Below, piece after piece: positions 8,546-15,680 of a stretch of 47,905 nucleotides of DNA. The translations under genes and the position numbers were made by a program. The notes below the pieces were generated by a model, which saw only the letters and a list, made by a program, of their open reading frames with translations, had not been told where the DNA came from and made no database searches. Where the stretch lies: contig JAEWVF010000034.1 of the NCBI GenBank assembly GCA_023459215.1, positions 1 through 47,905 of the forward strand, in the 5' to 3' direction. This DNA comes from Chloroflexota bacterium (GTDB taxonomy: Bacteria > Chloroflexota > Anaerolineae > Anaerolineales > Villigracilaceae). How positions within the stretch are numbered: the stretch's first letter is position 1; the number at the start of each line of letters is the position of its first letter.

Positions 8546-9673
8546 TTAATCGAGACGTTTTTTGAAGCGCAGGGCGGCGGCGCCCATGATGATGACGCCA
8601 AACAGTGTCAGGGCAATAAAATCGGGAATGATGCTTTCCAAACCAACGCCCTTGAGCAACAGCACGCGAATAATGCTCAAGTAATAGCGCAGAGGCATGG
8701 CATACGAAATCCATTGCAGCAGCTTGGGCATGGCCTCCAGCGGGAAGAAAAATCCCGAAAGGAAGATGCTCGGCAACAGGGTCATCCAAACCGTCAGCAT
8801 GGCTTCCTGCTGAGTGTTGGCAATGGTCGACGAAAACAGCCCAACCCCCAGGCCGGAAAGCAGGAAAATGGCCGAAACAAGAATAATCAGCAGCATAGAA
8901 CCGCGGATCGGCACGCCAAACCACCAATGGCCGACCAGCAACACTTCGAGGGTATCGAAAAGCGCCAGGATGGTGTAAGGCAGGATTTTGCCGATGACCA
9001 ACTCCCAGGAACGGATGGGGGTGACGATGAGTTGCTCGATGGTACCGCGTTCGCGCTCGCGGACAATGGCCGAGGCGGTCAGGATGGCGGTGATGGCGTA
9101 CAAAATCATGCCAATCACGCCGGGAATCATGAAATAAGCCGAAATCAGGTCCGGGTTGTACCAAACGGTCGTGCGCACGTCGACCGGCGGCTGGAGCTTG
9201 AGACTCTGTCCCGCGCGGGCCACTTTTTCCGAGAGGATGGATGTGGCATGGTTCTGCCCAATCAGCTTGGCAGCCGAAAGCGAGGTGGCGGCCACCGAGG
9301 GATCCGAACCGTCCAGGATGAACATCACCTGGGCCTCGCCTTCTTTCAGGCGGTTGGCGTAATCGGGCGGGATAATCAGCGCGGCGCGCGCCTGGCCGGT
9401 CTCAATCAGCGCTTGGATTTCGGACTCTGATCCGGCAGCAAAAGCGATGGAGAAATAATCGGCGGCGCGGTAAGCATCGAGCAGGGCGCGCGATTCGGCG
9501 CTGTTGCTCTGGTCGAAAACCGCCAACGGCACATTGCGCACATCGTTGGTAGCGGCGTATCCGAGCAGGAACAACTGCATGATGGGAATCACCAGAATCA
9601 GCGCCAGCGTGCGCCGGTCGCGAAAAATCTGGATAAATTCCTTGCGGATGATGGAAAACAAACGAGAATTCAT
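8546..9673 (-). CDS. ABC-2 type exporter permease (YbhR/YhhJ-like)
   Basis: 375 residues. It has a cytoplasmic amphipathic start (RKEFIQIFRDRRTL), a first membrane span (about 22-42), a large external domain (about 43-180) and five closely spaced spans. The last part contains the family's RERERGTIEQLIVTPI loop and FLSGFFFPLEAMPKLLQWISYAMPLRYYL. It forms the membrane channel of the exporter whose ATPases and adaptor lie downstream. YbhFSR-type systems usually have two permeases; only this one is present, so a homodimer is likely, or the second permease is encoded elsewhere. GGAG precedes the ATG. Confidence 0.93.
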   Translation of the reverse strand: MNSRLFSIIRKEFIQIFRDRRTLALILVIPIMQLFLLGYAATNDVRNVPLAVFDQSNSAESRALLDAYRAADYFSIAFAAGSESEIQALIETGQARAALIIPPDYANRLKEGEAQVMFILDGSDPSVAATSLSAAKLIGQNHATSILSEKVARAGQSLKLQPPVDVRTTVWYNPDLISAYFMIPGVIGMILYAITAILTASAIVRERERGTIEQLIVTPIRSWELVIGKILPYTILALFDTLEVLLVGHWWFGVPIRGSMLLIILVSAIFLLSGLGVGLFSSTIANTQQEAMLTVWMTLLPSIFLSGFFFPLEAMPKLLQWISYAMPLRYYLSIIRVLLLKGVGLESIIPDFIALTLFGVIIMGAAALRFKKRLD

Positions 9674-9695
9674 AGGTGCTCCGGGTGGCGCGAAA

Positions 9696-10310
9696 TTAAT
9701 CTCGCGCTTCTAAAATACCGCGCATAAAGATTTCCATAAAATCTTCCAGCTTCATGTTGTCGATACCGGGCGGCACCGAGGCTTCGCCCACCAGGAAATC
9801 AGTCAGGTAAAAAGCCATGATGCTGCCCATAAAGGCGCGAATCAGGTAGGGTGTCGGAATGTCCTGGCGCACACCGCTGCCGGGAGAGATAAAACGTTGG
9901 ATGAGCGGATAGGCCAGCGGGAAAACAACCTCCAGAACTTTTGGAAAATGCCGGCCATTAAACTCGACGATTTCAATGAACATCAGCTTGATGAAACCAG
10001 GCTGCCGGCCCATTTCTGCCTGTACCAGGCGCGAAGCATTGCGAATAAATTCTTCAATCGTTTCACCGGGCGCATCCTGCAAAACCGGCAGGATCTGCAT
10101 GTAGGGATGCTTATCGATGATTAACGCCTGGAAAATCTCATCCTTACTGGCAAAGTGGTTATAAATGCCGCCCAGGGCTATCCCCGCGCCTTCGGCAATC
10201 TGGCGCATCGAAGTGGCGCTGTAACCCTGGCTCAGGAATAATTCGTAGGCCGCATCCAGGATGGCTGCGCGAGTGCGCTCACCCTTGCTGGCAAGATCTT
10301 CGGGGGTCAT
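9696..10310 (-). CDS. TetR/AcrR-family repressor of the exporter operon
   Basis: 204 residues. The N-terminal helix-turn-helix is typical: GERTRAAILDAAYELFLSQGYSATSMRQIAEGAGIALGGIYNHF (given in part; residues 11-53), followed by SKDEIFQALI. The all-helical remainder is the ligand and dimer domain. It is the first gene of the exporter operon. A perfect 34-bp palindrome lies 9 bases upstream of its ATG and overlaps a sigma-70 type promoter, so it most likely represses itself and the exporter, with relief by an exporter substrate. The arrangement parallels CecR with ybhGFSR in E. coli. The GGAG ribosome site is 6-7 bases from the ATG. Confidence 0.95.
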   Translation of the reverse strand: MTPEDLASKGERTRAAILDAAYELFLSQGYSATSMRQIAEGAGIALGGIYNHFASKDEIFQALIIDKHPYMQILPVLQDAPGETIEEFIRNASRLVQAEMGRQPGFIKLMFIEIVEFNGRHFPKVLEVVFPLAYPLIQRFISPGSGVRQDIPTPYLIRAFMGSIMAFYLTDFLVGEASVPPGIDNMKLEDFMEIFMRGILEARD

Positions 10311-10319
10311 AATCTCTCC

Positions 10320-10353
10320 AAAATAAAAACGAACGTTCGTTCGTTTTTATTTT
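10320..10353. promoter_or_regulatory. TetR operator: perfect palindrome
   Basis: Two perfect 16-base arms (AAAATAAAAACGAACG and its complement) are separated by TT. The core GAACGTTCGTTC resembles operators of AcrR/CecR-like repressors. It covers the -10 edge and the presumed start of transcription of the tetR-exporter operon, so repression by occlusion is expected. Confidence 0.9.
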
Positions 10354-10376
10354 AGGCTTTTTCTGTATTTTGTCAA
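10349..10376 (-). promoter_or_regulatory. Sigma-70 type promoter of the tetR-exporter operon
   Basis: On the minus strand, TTGACA (10376-10371) and TAAAAT (10354-10349) are spaced 16 bases apart. The -10 box overlaps the outer edge of the TetR palindrome. Confidence 0.75.
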
Positions 10377-10456
10377 GAGGTTTTGTTTACCGGCAGCAAT
10401 TCCAAATCTAAAAAATAAAGGCACTTCCAAAAATGGCGAAATCACCCCACCCCCGG

Positions 10457-10540
10457 CCCCGCCCCTAAAGGGGCGGGGAGATTTCCGCGAAAAGGCCTAT
10501 TTGGGCGGCATGTGTGCCGCCCAAATAGGCCTTTTCGCGG
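10457..10540. repeat. Double hairpin intergenic element
   Basis: The 254-base gap between tetR and the M50 protease gene holds two adjacent inverted repeats. The first has 10-bp GC arms with a 2-base loop (10457-10478). The second is a perfect 26-bp stem with a TGTG tetraloop (10485-10510 with 10515-10540). Such structures resemble REP/BIME-type intergenic elements. The larger one could also stop transcription, but no long T tract follows on either strand. Confidence 0.8.
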
Positions 10541-10607
10541 GTTTTTCCTCTCCCCAACGGAACGTGTGCTATGAATCAGTAACTGGCAGGAGATAAACGA
10601 TCAGAAA

Positions 10608-11375
10608 TCAGGCTACATCCAGGCCGGTCAGGCGCGTGAGCAGACGGTGCAGCAGCAGGAAAGGCAATATCAGGAATAGATGAATTAACACACTGACCAG
10701 CAAGACCAGCGCTGTCCCCCGTAAAAACTCATTCAACGGCGGCGCCATGTTCGCCAGCATCCACGGGCCGGCCCCAGCCAGGAGCAACAAGGCAAAGAAA
10801 ATCCCAACCACCAACAGGGGCGGAGTCCAGGCGTGCCGGTCCGACTCGGAGGGCATCATTGTGCTGGAAACGGCAAAAGCCAGGTAAAACCAGAGCCAAA
10901 AATCGGGCACCTGGGGTAGGACGGACAATCCCAGAAAAAACAATTCCCACTGCTGAAGGCGGAAAACATCCCACATGACCATTAGCTGCAAACGGTCGAC
11001 CGCCACCCAGGCCAGGAACAGCGTCCCGAACAGGATTGGCGCAGCCCCGACCAGCGAGTCGCGCACCAGGTCGGAGCGTTCCGTCTCGACATAGCCCATC
11101 TGCAAGCGCCCATCGGGCATCGGGCTGGGAATCAGGGAAAACTTGCCCGTGCGCACCCCCAAAATCTTGGCCATCAAAAAATGACTCAACTCGTGCAGGA
11201 AAACCCCGGGCAGGAAAATCAGGGCAAAAATGGCAATGGTGATTCCCGGCTGGCGGGTAAGAATCAGGAAGACCACCTGAATCTCCTGGTGCATTTTGCG
11301 CTGCAAAAACACCAGAGCAACCAGCGCCAGGGTCAACCAAAAAAGGCCATCGAGCGAGGACAGGAAGAGAGGCAT
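10608..11375 (-). CDS. M50 (site-2-like) membrane metalloprotease
   Basis: 255 residues from the ATG at 11375 (a TTG precedes it in frame). The zinc-binding HELSH motif is at about residues 61-65 in a hydrophobic segment (FLPGVFLHELSHFLMAKILGV), the signature of M50 intramembrane proteases. Five to six further hydrophobic segments follow. A typical second metal ligand motif (NPDG or similar) is not evident; LVGAAPILFG is the nearest family-like stretch. Members cleave transmembrane anchors of anti-sigma factors or signal proteins. No sigma/anti-sigma pair is adjacent, so the substrate is unknown. Confidence 0.8.
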   Translation of the reverse strand: MPLFLSSLDGLFWLTLALVALVFLQRKMHQEIQVVFLILTRQPGITIAIFALIFLPGVFLHELSHFLMAKILGVRTGKFSLIPSPMPDGRLQMGYVETERSDLVRDSLVGAAPILFGTLFLAWVAVDRLQLMVMWDVFRLQQWELFFLGLSVLPQVPDFWLWFYLAFAVSSTMMPSESDRHAWTPPLLVVGIFFALLLLAGAGPWMLANMAPPLNEFLRGTALVLLVSVLIHLFLILPFLLLHRLLTRLTGLDVA

Positions 11376-11390
11376 CAACCGACTCTCGAA

Positions 11391-11439
11391 AGCAAATGCC
11401 GCAGCCGGGAAAAATCCAGTCCTGGCTGCGGCATTTGCT
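11391..11439. terminator. Long GC-rich intergenic hairpin, possible terminator
   Basis: Nineteen-base arms (AGCAAATGCCGCAGCC and onward) pair with one mismatch around an 11-base loop, between the small membrane protein gene and the M50 protease gene, both on the minus strand. There is no long T run, so it may act as a processing or attenuation structure rather than a classic terminator. Confidence 0.55.
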
Positions 11440-11471
11440 TGTGCATGATTGAAAAACGACGAGCGAACAGG

Positions 11472-11918
11472 TCAGGAAACGGCCGCTTCAGACTGCTTGG
11501 CGGCTGAGTTTTTCCACAACAAACCGCCCAACGCGCCAAAACCGGCCATCAAAGCAACATTCAACAAGCCGATGCACATCGCGCCGCCCAACTGCGCCAG
11601 CCAAATCACCGTCGGGTCAATTGCCTGGCCGCCAAACAACTGTCCGGGGTTAAATTGGGGGTTTTGCAGCACAAAAGCGTTAATCAGGGCGGCTACAAAT
11701 TGGCCGAAAATGGCAATTCCTCCTGAAATCGCGCCAGCCAACGCGCCGCGCCGCAAGGCATCCTCGGGGGCAGGCTTATCGAAAAATCCCGCCAGGTAAC
11801 CCGCGCCCAGCCCGGCAAACACCGGGAAACATAAGGCGCACAGCGGGCTGACCACAGAGGCCGAAATCAAAACTAAAAGGAAAAGCGCCGCGCCGACAAT
11901 CAAACCAGACTTTAACAT
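11472..11918 (-). CDS. Small multi-span membrane protein, DUF4199/DUF5518-like
   Basis: 148 residues from the ATG at 11918, which has a near-perfect AAGGAGG site 6 bases upstream. Four hydrophobic segments are visible (GLIVGAALFLLVLISASVV, PVFAGLGAGYLAGFF, RGALAGAISGGIAIFGQFV and the C-terminal AMCIGLLNVALMAGFGALGGLLW), with a polar loop before the last one. Two Cys (SPLCALCFP) lie after the first span. Proteins of this plan are common in Chloroflexota but uncharacterised. It starts 17 bases after the tpiA stop, so it is likely co-transcribed with tpiA. Confidence 0.6.
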   Translation of the reverse strand: MLKSGLIVGAALFLLVLISASVVSPLCALCFPVFAGLGAGYLAGFFDKPAPEDALRRGALAGAISGGIAIFGQFVAALINAFVLQNPQFNPGQLFGGQAIDPTVIWLAQLGGAMCIGLLNVALMAGFGALGGLLWKNSAAKQSEAAVS

Positions 11919-11934
11919 GGCAAACCTCCTTGGC

Positions 11935-12690
11935 TTATGCAACCGCTGCCTGGGCAATCAAAATAAAATCATCCTTCAAACTCGCCCCGCCGACCAGCGC
12001 GCCGTCGATATCGGGCTGCGAGAAAAACTCAGCCGCGTTTGCGCCGGTCACCGAACCGCCATACAAAATGCGGATTTGGTCGGCCGTTTCCTGGCCGAAA
12101 AGCTCCACCAACACCGGGCGAATGACCTGCCCGTGGACATACTGGGCATTCTCACCCGAGGAGGCTTTGCCCGTCCCGATGGCCCAAACCGGCTCGTAGG
12201 CAACCACCAGGCCGGGGGCGAATCCCGCTTCGACGCCTTGCAGGGCTGCCAGAGTCTGGCGGCGGACAACTTCCGCCGTTTTGCCGGCTTCGTACTCATC
12301 CAGCGTCTCGCCAACGCAGACAATCGGCACAATCCCGTATTTCTGGGCGGCCAGGACGCGCTTGTTGACCGTCTGGTCGGTCTCGCCAAAATACTGGCGG
12401 CGTTCGGAATGGCCCAGAATGACATATTTGCAAAATTCCTTGACCATCGCCGGAGCAACTTCGCCGGTAAATGCGCCTTTTTCTTCCCAATGCATATTCT
12501 GCGCGCCCAAACCAATATCGGTACCGCCCAACAGGTTGGCAACTGCCAGCAAGGAGGTGAAAGGCGGGCAAATCACTTTTTCAACGCCTTTTACCGTTTT
12601 CAGTCCAACACCCATAGTCGAAACCAGTTCGCGCGCTTCGGCAACGGTCTTGTTCATTTTCCAATTTCCAGCAACAAAGGGAGTTCTCAT
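11935..12690 (-). CDS. tpiA: Triosephosphate isomerase
   Basis: 251 residues, the usual length. It interconverts glyceraldehyde-3-phosphate and dihydroxyacetone phosphate in glycolysis and gluconeogenesis in the cytoplasm. Active-site residues are in place: Lys11 in NWKMNKT, His94 in LGHSERR, Glu166 in AYEPVWAIGTG. The phosphate-binding end YGGSVTG is also present. The start has GAGGA closely upstream. Other glycolytic genes (gap, pgk) are not in the window, so tpiA is detached from the common cluster. Confidence 0.98.
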   Translation of the reverse strand: MRTPFVAGNWKMNKTVAEARELVSTMGVGLKTVKGVEKVICPPFTSLLAVANLLGGTDIGLGAQNMHWEEKGAFTGEVAPAMVKEFCKYVILGHSERRQYFGETDQTVNKRVLAAQKYGIVPIVCVGETLDEYEAGKTAEVVRRQTLAALQGVEAGFAPGLVVAYEPVWAIGTGKASSGENAQYVHGQVIRPVLVELFGQETADQIRILYGGSVTGANAAEFFSQPDIDGALVGGASLKDDFILIAQAAVA

Positions 12691-12810
12691 AGTTTCCTCA
12701 CAAATCAGTGGATTTATCGCCGACTTCGCAGCGTTTTGGGTTCAAAACAGGCATCAGCCCGGGCAAATTATAGCCGAAGATGGTTCAGATTTTGGAATTA
12801 CCAGAGCAAT

Positions 12811-14832
12811 TCAGGGTAAACCCCATAAACGAACCGTCCCATCCTGCCCGGTAGTAGCCAGAAGGAAACCGTCCGCCGACAGGCTATAGTCCCTGGTGTC
12901 ATAAGGCAGGTTGTAGAGCACAACTCCGGTTGCAGCATCAACAAAAGTGATGCTAAAAACGGTGTCCATAAGCAGCATTTTGCCCTCAGAGTCAAAAACC
13001 AGACTTTCCACTGGGCCGGAATACGCCCAGGAAGAGGTAAAGCGGCGGGCGGATAATTCATATAGGGCAACTTCGCTAGCATTGCCCATGCGCTGGGCCA
13101 ACCAGGAACCATCCGGGCTGATTGCCAGCGGACCATTGCTACGATCTTCGCGGACTTCAACTTTATCCCCCACTGCCCAGATCAACAGGGTATCGCTGCC
13201 GCCAACAGCCGCAGTCTTTCCATCATGGCTAAATACAGCGCTGTAATATCCGGCATACTGGTAAACATTCTCTTTTTTCCCAAGCAGAGTATTGGCGATG
13301 CGATCCCAAAGTTCGACATTGCCGTTATCATCAGCCGCCAGGATATAACGACCATCATCACTCACACCTGCAACCAAAGCCGGGATGCCCAACTTCAATA
13401 CGCCGACCTGCTCGCCGGTTGTAATATCCCAGAAATATACCAGAGGGTCTTCTTCCATATGAAAAGCCAGGGTCTTATTGTCGTTCAAGATGGTAAAGAG
13501 TTCATTTGCAGGCGAGCCGCTGCGGTCTGGAATAAAAACATCCTGCCTCAGAGTAGACAGGCTGCGCGTGTCAATGACAGTGCCCCAAAAATCCTGGTAA
13601 TCTCCTTCAAGATCATATGAAGATTCATATCCCACCACCATCAGGGTATGGTCAGGGCTGATGGCAATGGCTGTGCCCAGCGCGCGCGCCACCGGGATAG
13701 CATCACCAAGAGTTTCATTTGTGGCTCGGTCGCGCATCTGCGAACCATCAAAGGTACGATTCAAGTCAGGGCTGGGGTCGCCGTAGCCGCGGTAATCGCC
13801 TGCCTCAAGCAGGGTGCCCTGAGGCAGGCTATACCGCCGAATTTCCCGATCCGCAACCATGGTCAGTATTTTTCCATCGGGGCTGACCCCAAGATACGAA
13901 ATCAATTTAGCGCCAGTATCGACCCGCGTCAGCAATTGGCCACCAGTGCGATAAACCATCACCGGGGTAGCCTTCATGTTGTTTTCAAAATCAAAGTCGC
14001 AATAGGCAAAAATGCCTGACGAAAATACTTCCGCCATATGAGAAAACTTCACTTTTGAAATTGTCCCCATGGACTGCCCGTTTAGGTTATGGAAAATGTA
14101 CTGGTCGCGCCCATAGTCATAACTTAACAACGCGCTGGCATCCGAGGCAATCTCATAATCGCCCGTAGAATGCGAATTAGCCTTCTCGCGCCGATCACTC
14201 ACGACTCCATTTTTGACGCGGGCAATAATATGGGATAGGGTATTCCCAAAATTATCTTGGGTAACACCCACAAGAATCAGGTCAGCAGCGGGCTGGGGGG
14301 CATAGGCCAGGTCGTTGGCAATAAAATCCAAATCCAAACTCAGTTGGCGTTCCCCTGACGGCAGGTTATAAATCACCACCTGCTGTCCAGTTGTTACCGC
14401 TAGAGAAAGGCCATCTGGGCTAAAAGCAACCCCCGTAACATTCCCGATAAAATCATTGAAAAGCAGAGAACCATCGCTCGCAGACAGGACAAAAATCCCC
14501 GCACCCGTTGCCAGCGCAGCAAACTGGCTGTCAGGAGACCATTCATGAGCGCTATAATTTCCAATCCCCAGGCGCGCCAATTCTTTAAGACCAGCAATAC
14601 TCTCGCTGGTAATTATCCCGCCAATTTGGAAGACCGGCGTAGGCGTTGGCAAAGGCGGCACGGTCACTGTTGGAACCGGTGAGGAGGTTGCCGTTGGGTC
14701 GGACACAACCAACCCGGTATCTTGCTGCGGGTTAGATGGCGGGGCCAGGTTGCCGCCCGGAGAAGAACAAGCGGGAAAAACCAGCAGAAGCGCGAGCAAC
14801 AGAGTGGAAATACACCGTGTTGGTCTGCTCAT
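12811..14832 (-). CDS. Lipoprotein with WD40-like beta-propeller repeats
   Basis: 673 residues from the ATG at 14832. The N-terminus is a lipoprotein signal: basic start, hydrophobic core LLLALLLVFPAC, with Cys at the lipobox. A Pro/Thr-rich linker (TVPPLPTPTPV) follows, as is common for envelope lipoproteins of Chloroflexota. The rest shows repeated blade motifs such as VAFSPDGLSLAV, VSPDGKILTM, AISPDHTLMV, VSDDGRYILAA and LSADGFLLATTGQDGTVRLWGLP. It probably folds as one or two propellers outside the membrane and serves as a binding scaffold. It is divergent from the moaD-like gene. Partners are unknown. Confidence 0.88.
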   Translation of the reverse strand: MSRPTRCISTLLLALLLVFPACSSPGGNLAPPSNPQQDTGLVVSDPTATSSPVPTVTVPPLPTPTPVFQIGGIITSESIAGLKELARLGIGNYSAHEWSPDSQFAALATGAGIFVLSASDGSLLFNDFIGNVTGVAFSPDGLSLAVTTGQQVVIYNLPSGERQLSLDLDFIANDLAYAPQPAADLILVGVTQDNFGNTLSHIIARVKNGVVSDRREKANSHSTGDYEIASDASALLSYDYGRDQYIFHNLNGQSMGTISKVKFSHMAEVFSSGIFAYCDFDFENNMKATPVMVYRTGGQLLTRVDTGAKLISYLGVSPDGKILTMVADREIRRYSLPQGTLLEAGDYRGYGDPSPDLNRTFDGSQMRDRATNETLGDAIPVARALGTAIAISPDHTLMVVGYESSYDLEGDYQDFWGTVIDTRSLSTLRQDVFIPDRSGSPANELFTILNDNKTLAFHMEEDPLVYFWDITTGEQVGVLKLGIPALVAGVSDDGRYILAADDNGNVELWDRIANTLLGKKENVYQYAGYYSAVFSHDGKTAAVGGSDTLLIWAVGDKVEVREDRSNGPLAISPDGSWLAQRMGNASEVALYELSARRFTSSWAYSGPVESLVFDSEGKMLLMDTVFSITFVDAATGVVLYNLPYDTRDYSLSADGFLLATTGQDGTVRLWGLP

Positions 14833-15024
14833 AACAACCATCCTTTCTTTTGTTGAGCCAGATAAAACTGTCAAGACTTTTCCGAGCACTTATCCACCAA
14901 TAAATCGCTCACCCTTAATATCAATCCTAGCATAAATTCATGTGCGCGAGGTGATCTCTTTCAAGAAAAAAGCAAGGCTGTTTTGTTACATCAGAGCCAA
15001 ATGGCTGAACAGTTACAAAACAGG

Positions 15025-15030
15025 TATAAT
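15025..15030 (+). promoter_or_regulatory. Candidate -10 box upstream of the moaD-like gene
   Basis: A perfect TATAAT lies 41 bases before the ATG in the 238-base divergent intergenic region shared with the WD40 lipoprotein gene. No good -35 box is seen at the usual spacing, so confidence is modest. Confidence 0.4.
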
Positions 15031-15070
15031 TTATTTGGACTAAAACAGGCCGAATAGAACGGAGAAGTTT

Positions 15071-15346
15071 ATGAATGTTCATTTTTACGCCACCCTGCGC
15101 CTGATTACCGGCAAAAAAACTGTCTCGCTCGACCTGCCCGAAAATGCGACCGTGCGCGAAATACTGGAAGCCTGTTTCGCGCTTTACCCGCCCCTGCGCA
15201 AAGAGTTGATGAACGGCGAGGAGCTGCACGGGCACGTCCACGTTTTCGTTAACGGGCGGGATGTTCCCTACCTGGAAAACACGCTGGAAACGCGCATCTC
15301 GGCCAAAGACAAGTTGGATATCTTTCCGGCTGTGGGCGGCGGGTAA
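15071..15346 (+). CDS. MoaD/ThiS-family sulfur carrier (molybdopterin synthase small subunit-like)
   Basis: 91 residues with a ubiquitin-like beta-grasp pattern and the C-terminal VGGG end required for thiocarboxylation. MoaD carries the sulfur that makes the dithiolene of the pterin cofactor. It lies next to, and convergent with, an aldehyde ferredoxin oxidoreductase that needs that cofactor with tungsten or molybdenum. This suggests a dedicated pterin-synthase subunit, though ThiS-like roles cannot be excluded. GGAG precedes the ATG. It is followed 9 bases later by the 86-residue gene. Confidence 0.88.
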   Translation: MNVHFYATLRLITGKKTVSLDLPENATVREILEACFALYPPLRKELMNGEELHGHVHVFVNGRDVPYLENTLETRISAKDKLDIFPAVGGG

Positions 15347-15355
15347 AAACAGGTG

Positions 15356-15613
15356 ATGAAAACCATCGTGCGCGAAATGCGCGGCATCCCTTATTTCCTG
15401 CTGAAAGAATACCTGCAAGAATTGGGCGGCGTCCCGGTAGCAGAAAACGAAATTGCCGGGGACGGTTGGCATGTGCAACTGGAGAAAATGGAACCGTTCC
15501 GGCTCAAATCGCTCTCGGTTGGGCAAACCCGCCTGACCATGAACATTCGCGAAGATGTCTACGATGATTTCATGGCGCGTTTCTCGATGAAAACGCTCAG
15601 GGCCGGCGCATAA
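15356..15613 (+). CDS. Conserved small protein paired with MoaD-like protein, function unknown
   Basis: 85 residues from the ATG at 15356 (a GTG immediately before could also start). I do not recognise the family with certainty. It is soluble, with a mixed alpha/beta pattern and the segment MRGIPYFLLKEYLQELGGVPVAENEIAGDGW, followed by short strands rich in basic residues. It is transcribed with the moaD-like gene and converges on the oxidoreductase gene. By context it could take part in pterin cofactor sulfur transfer, metal insertion or oxidoreductase maturation; this is inference only. Confidence 0.7.
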   Translation: MKTIVREMRGIPYFLLKEYLQELGGVPVAENEIAGDGWHVQLEKMEPFRLKSLSVGQTRLTMNIREDVYDDFMARFSMKTLRAGA

Positions 15614-15626
15614 ATTACAAATACAG

Positions 15627-15667
15627 CAAAAAAGGCGGCAGGTTTACGAACCCGCCGCCTTTTTGTT
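15627..15667. terminator. Bidirectional terminator between the MoaD pair and the aldehyde oxidoreductase
   Basis: GGCGGC pairs with GCCGCC around an inner GGTT/AACC stem. The structure is flanked by an A tract on one side and a T tract on the other, so it can end transcription from both converging units. Confidence 0.85.
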
Positions 15668-15680
15668 TCTTTCTTACAGG

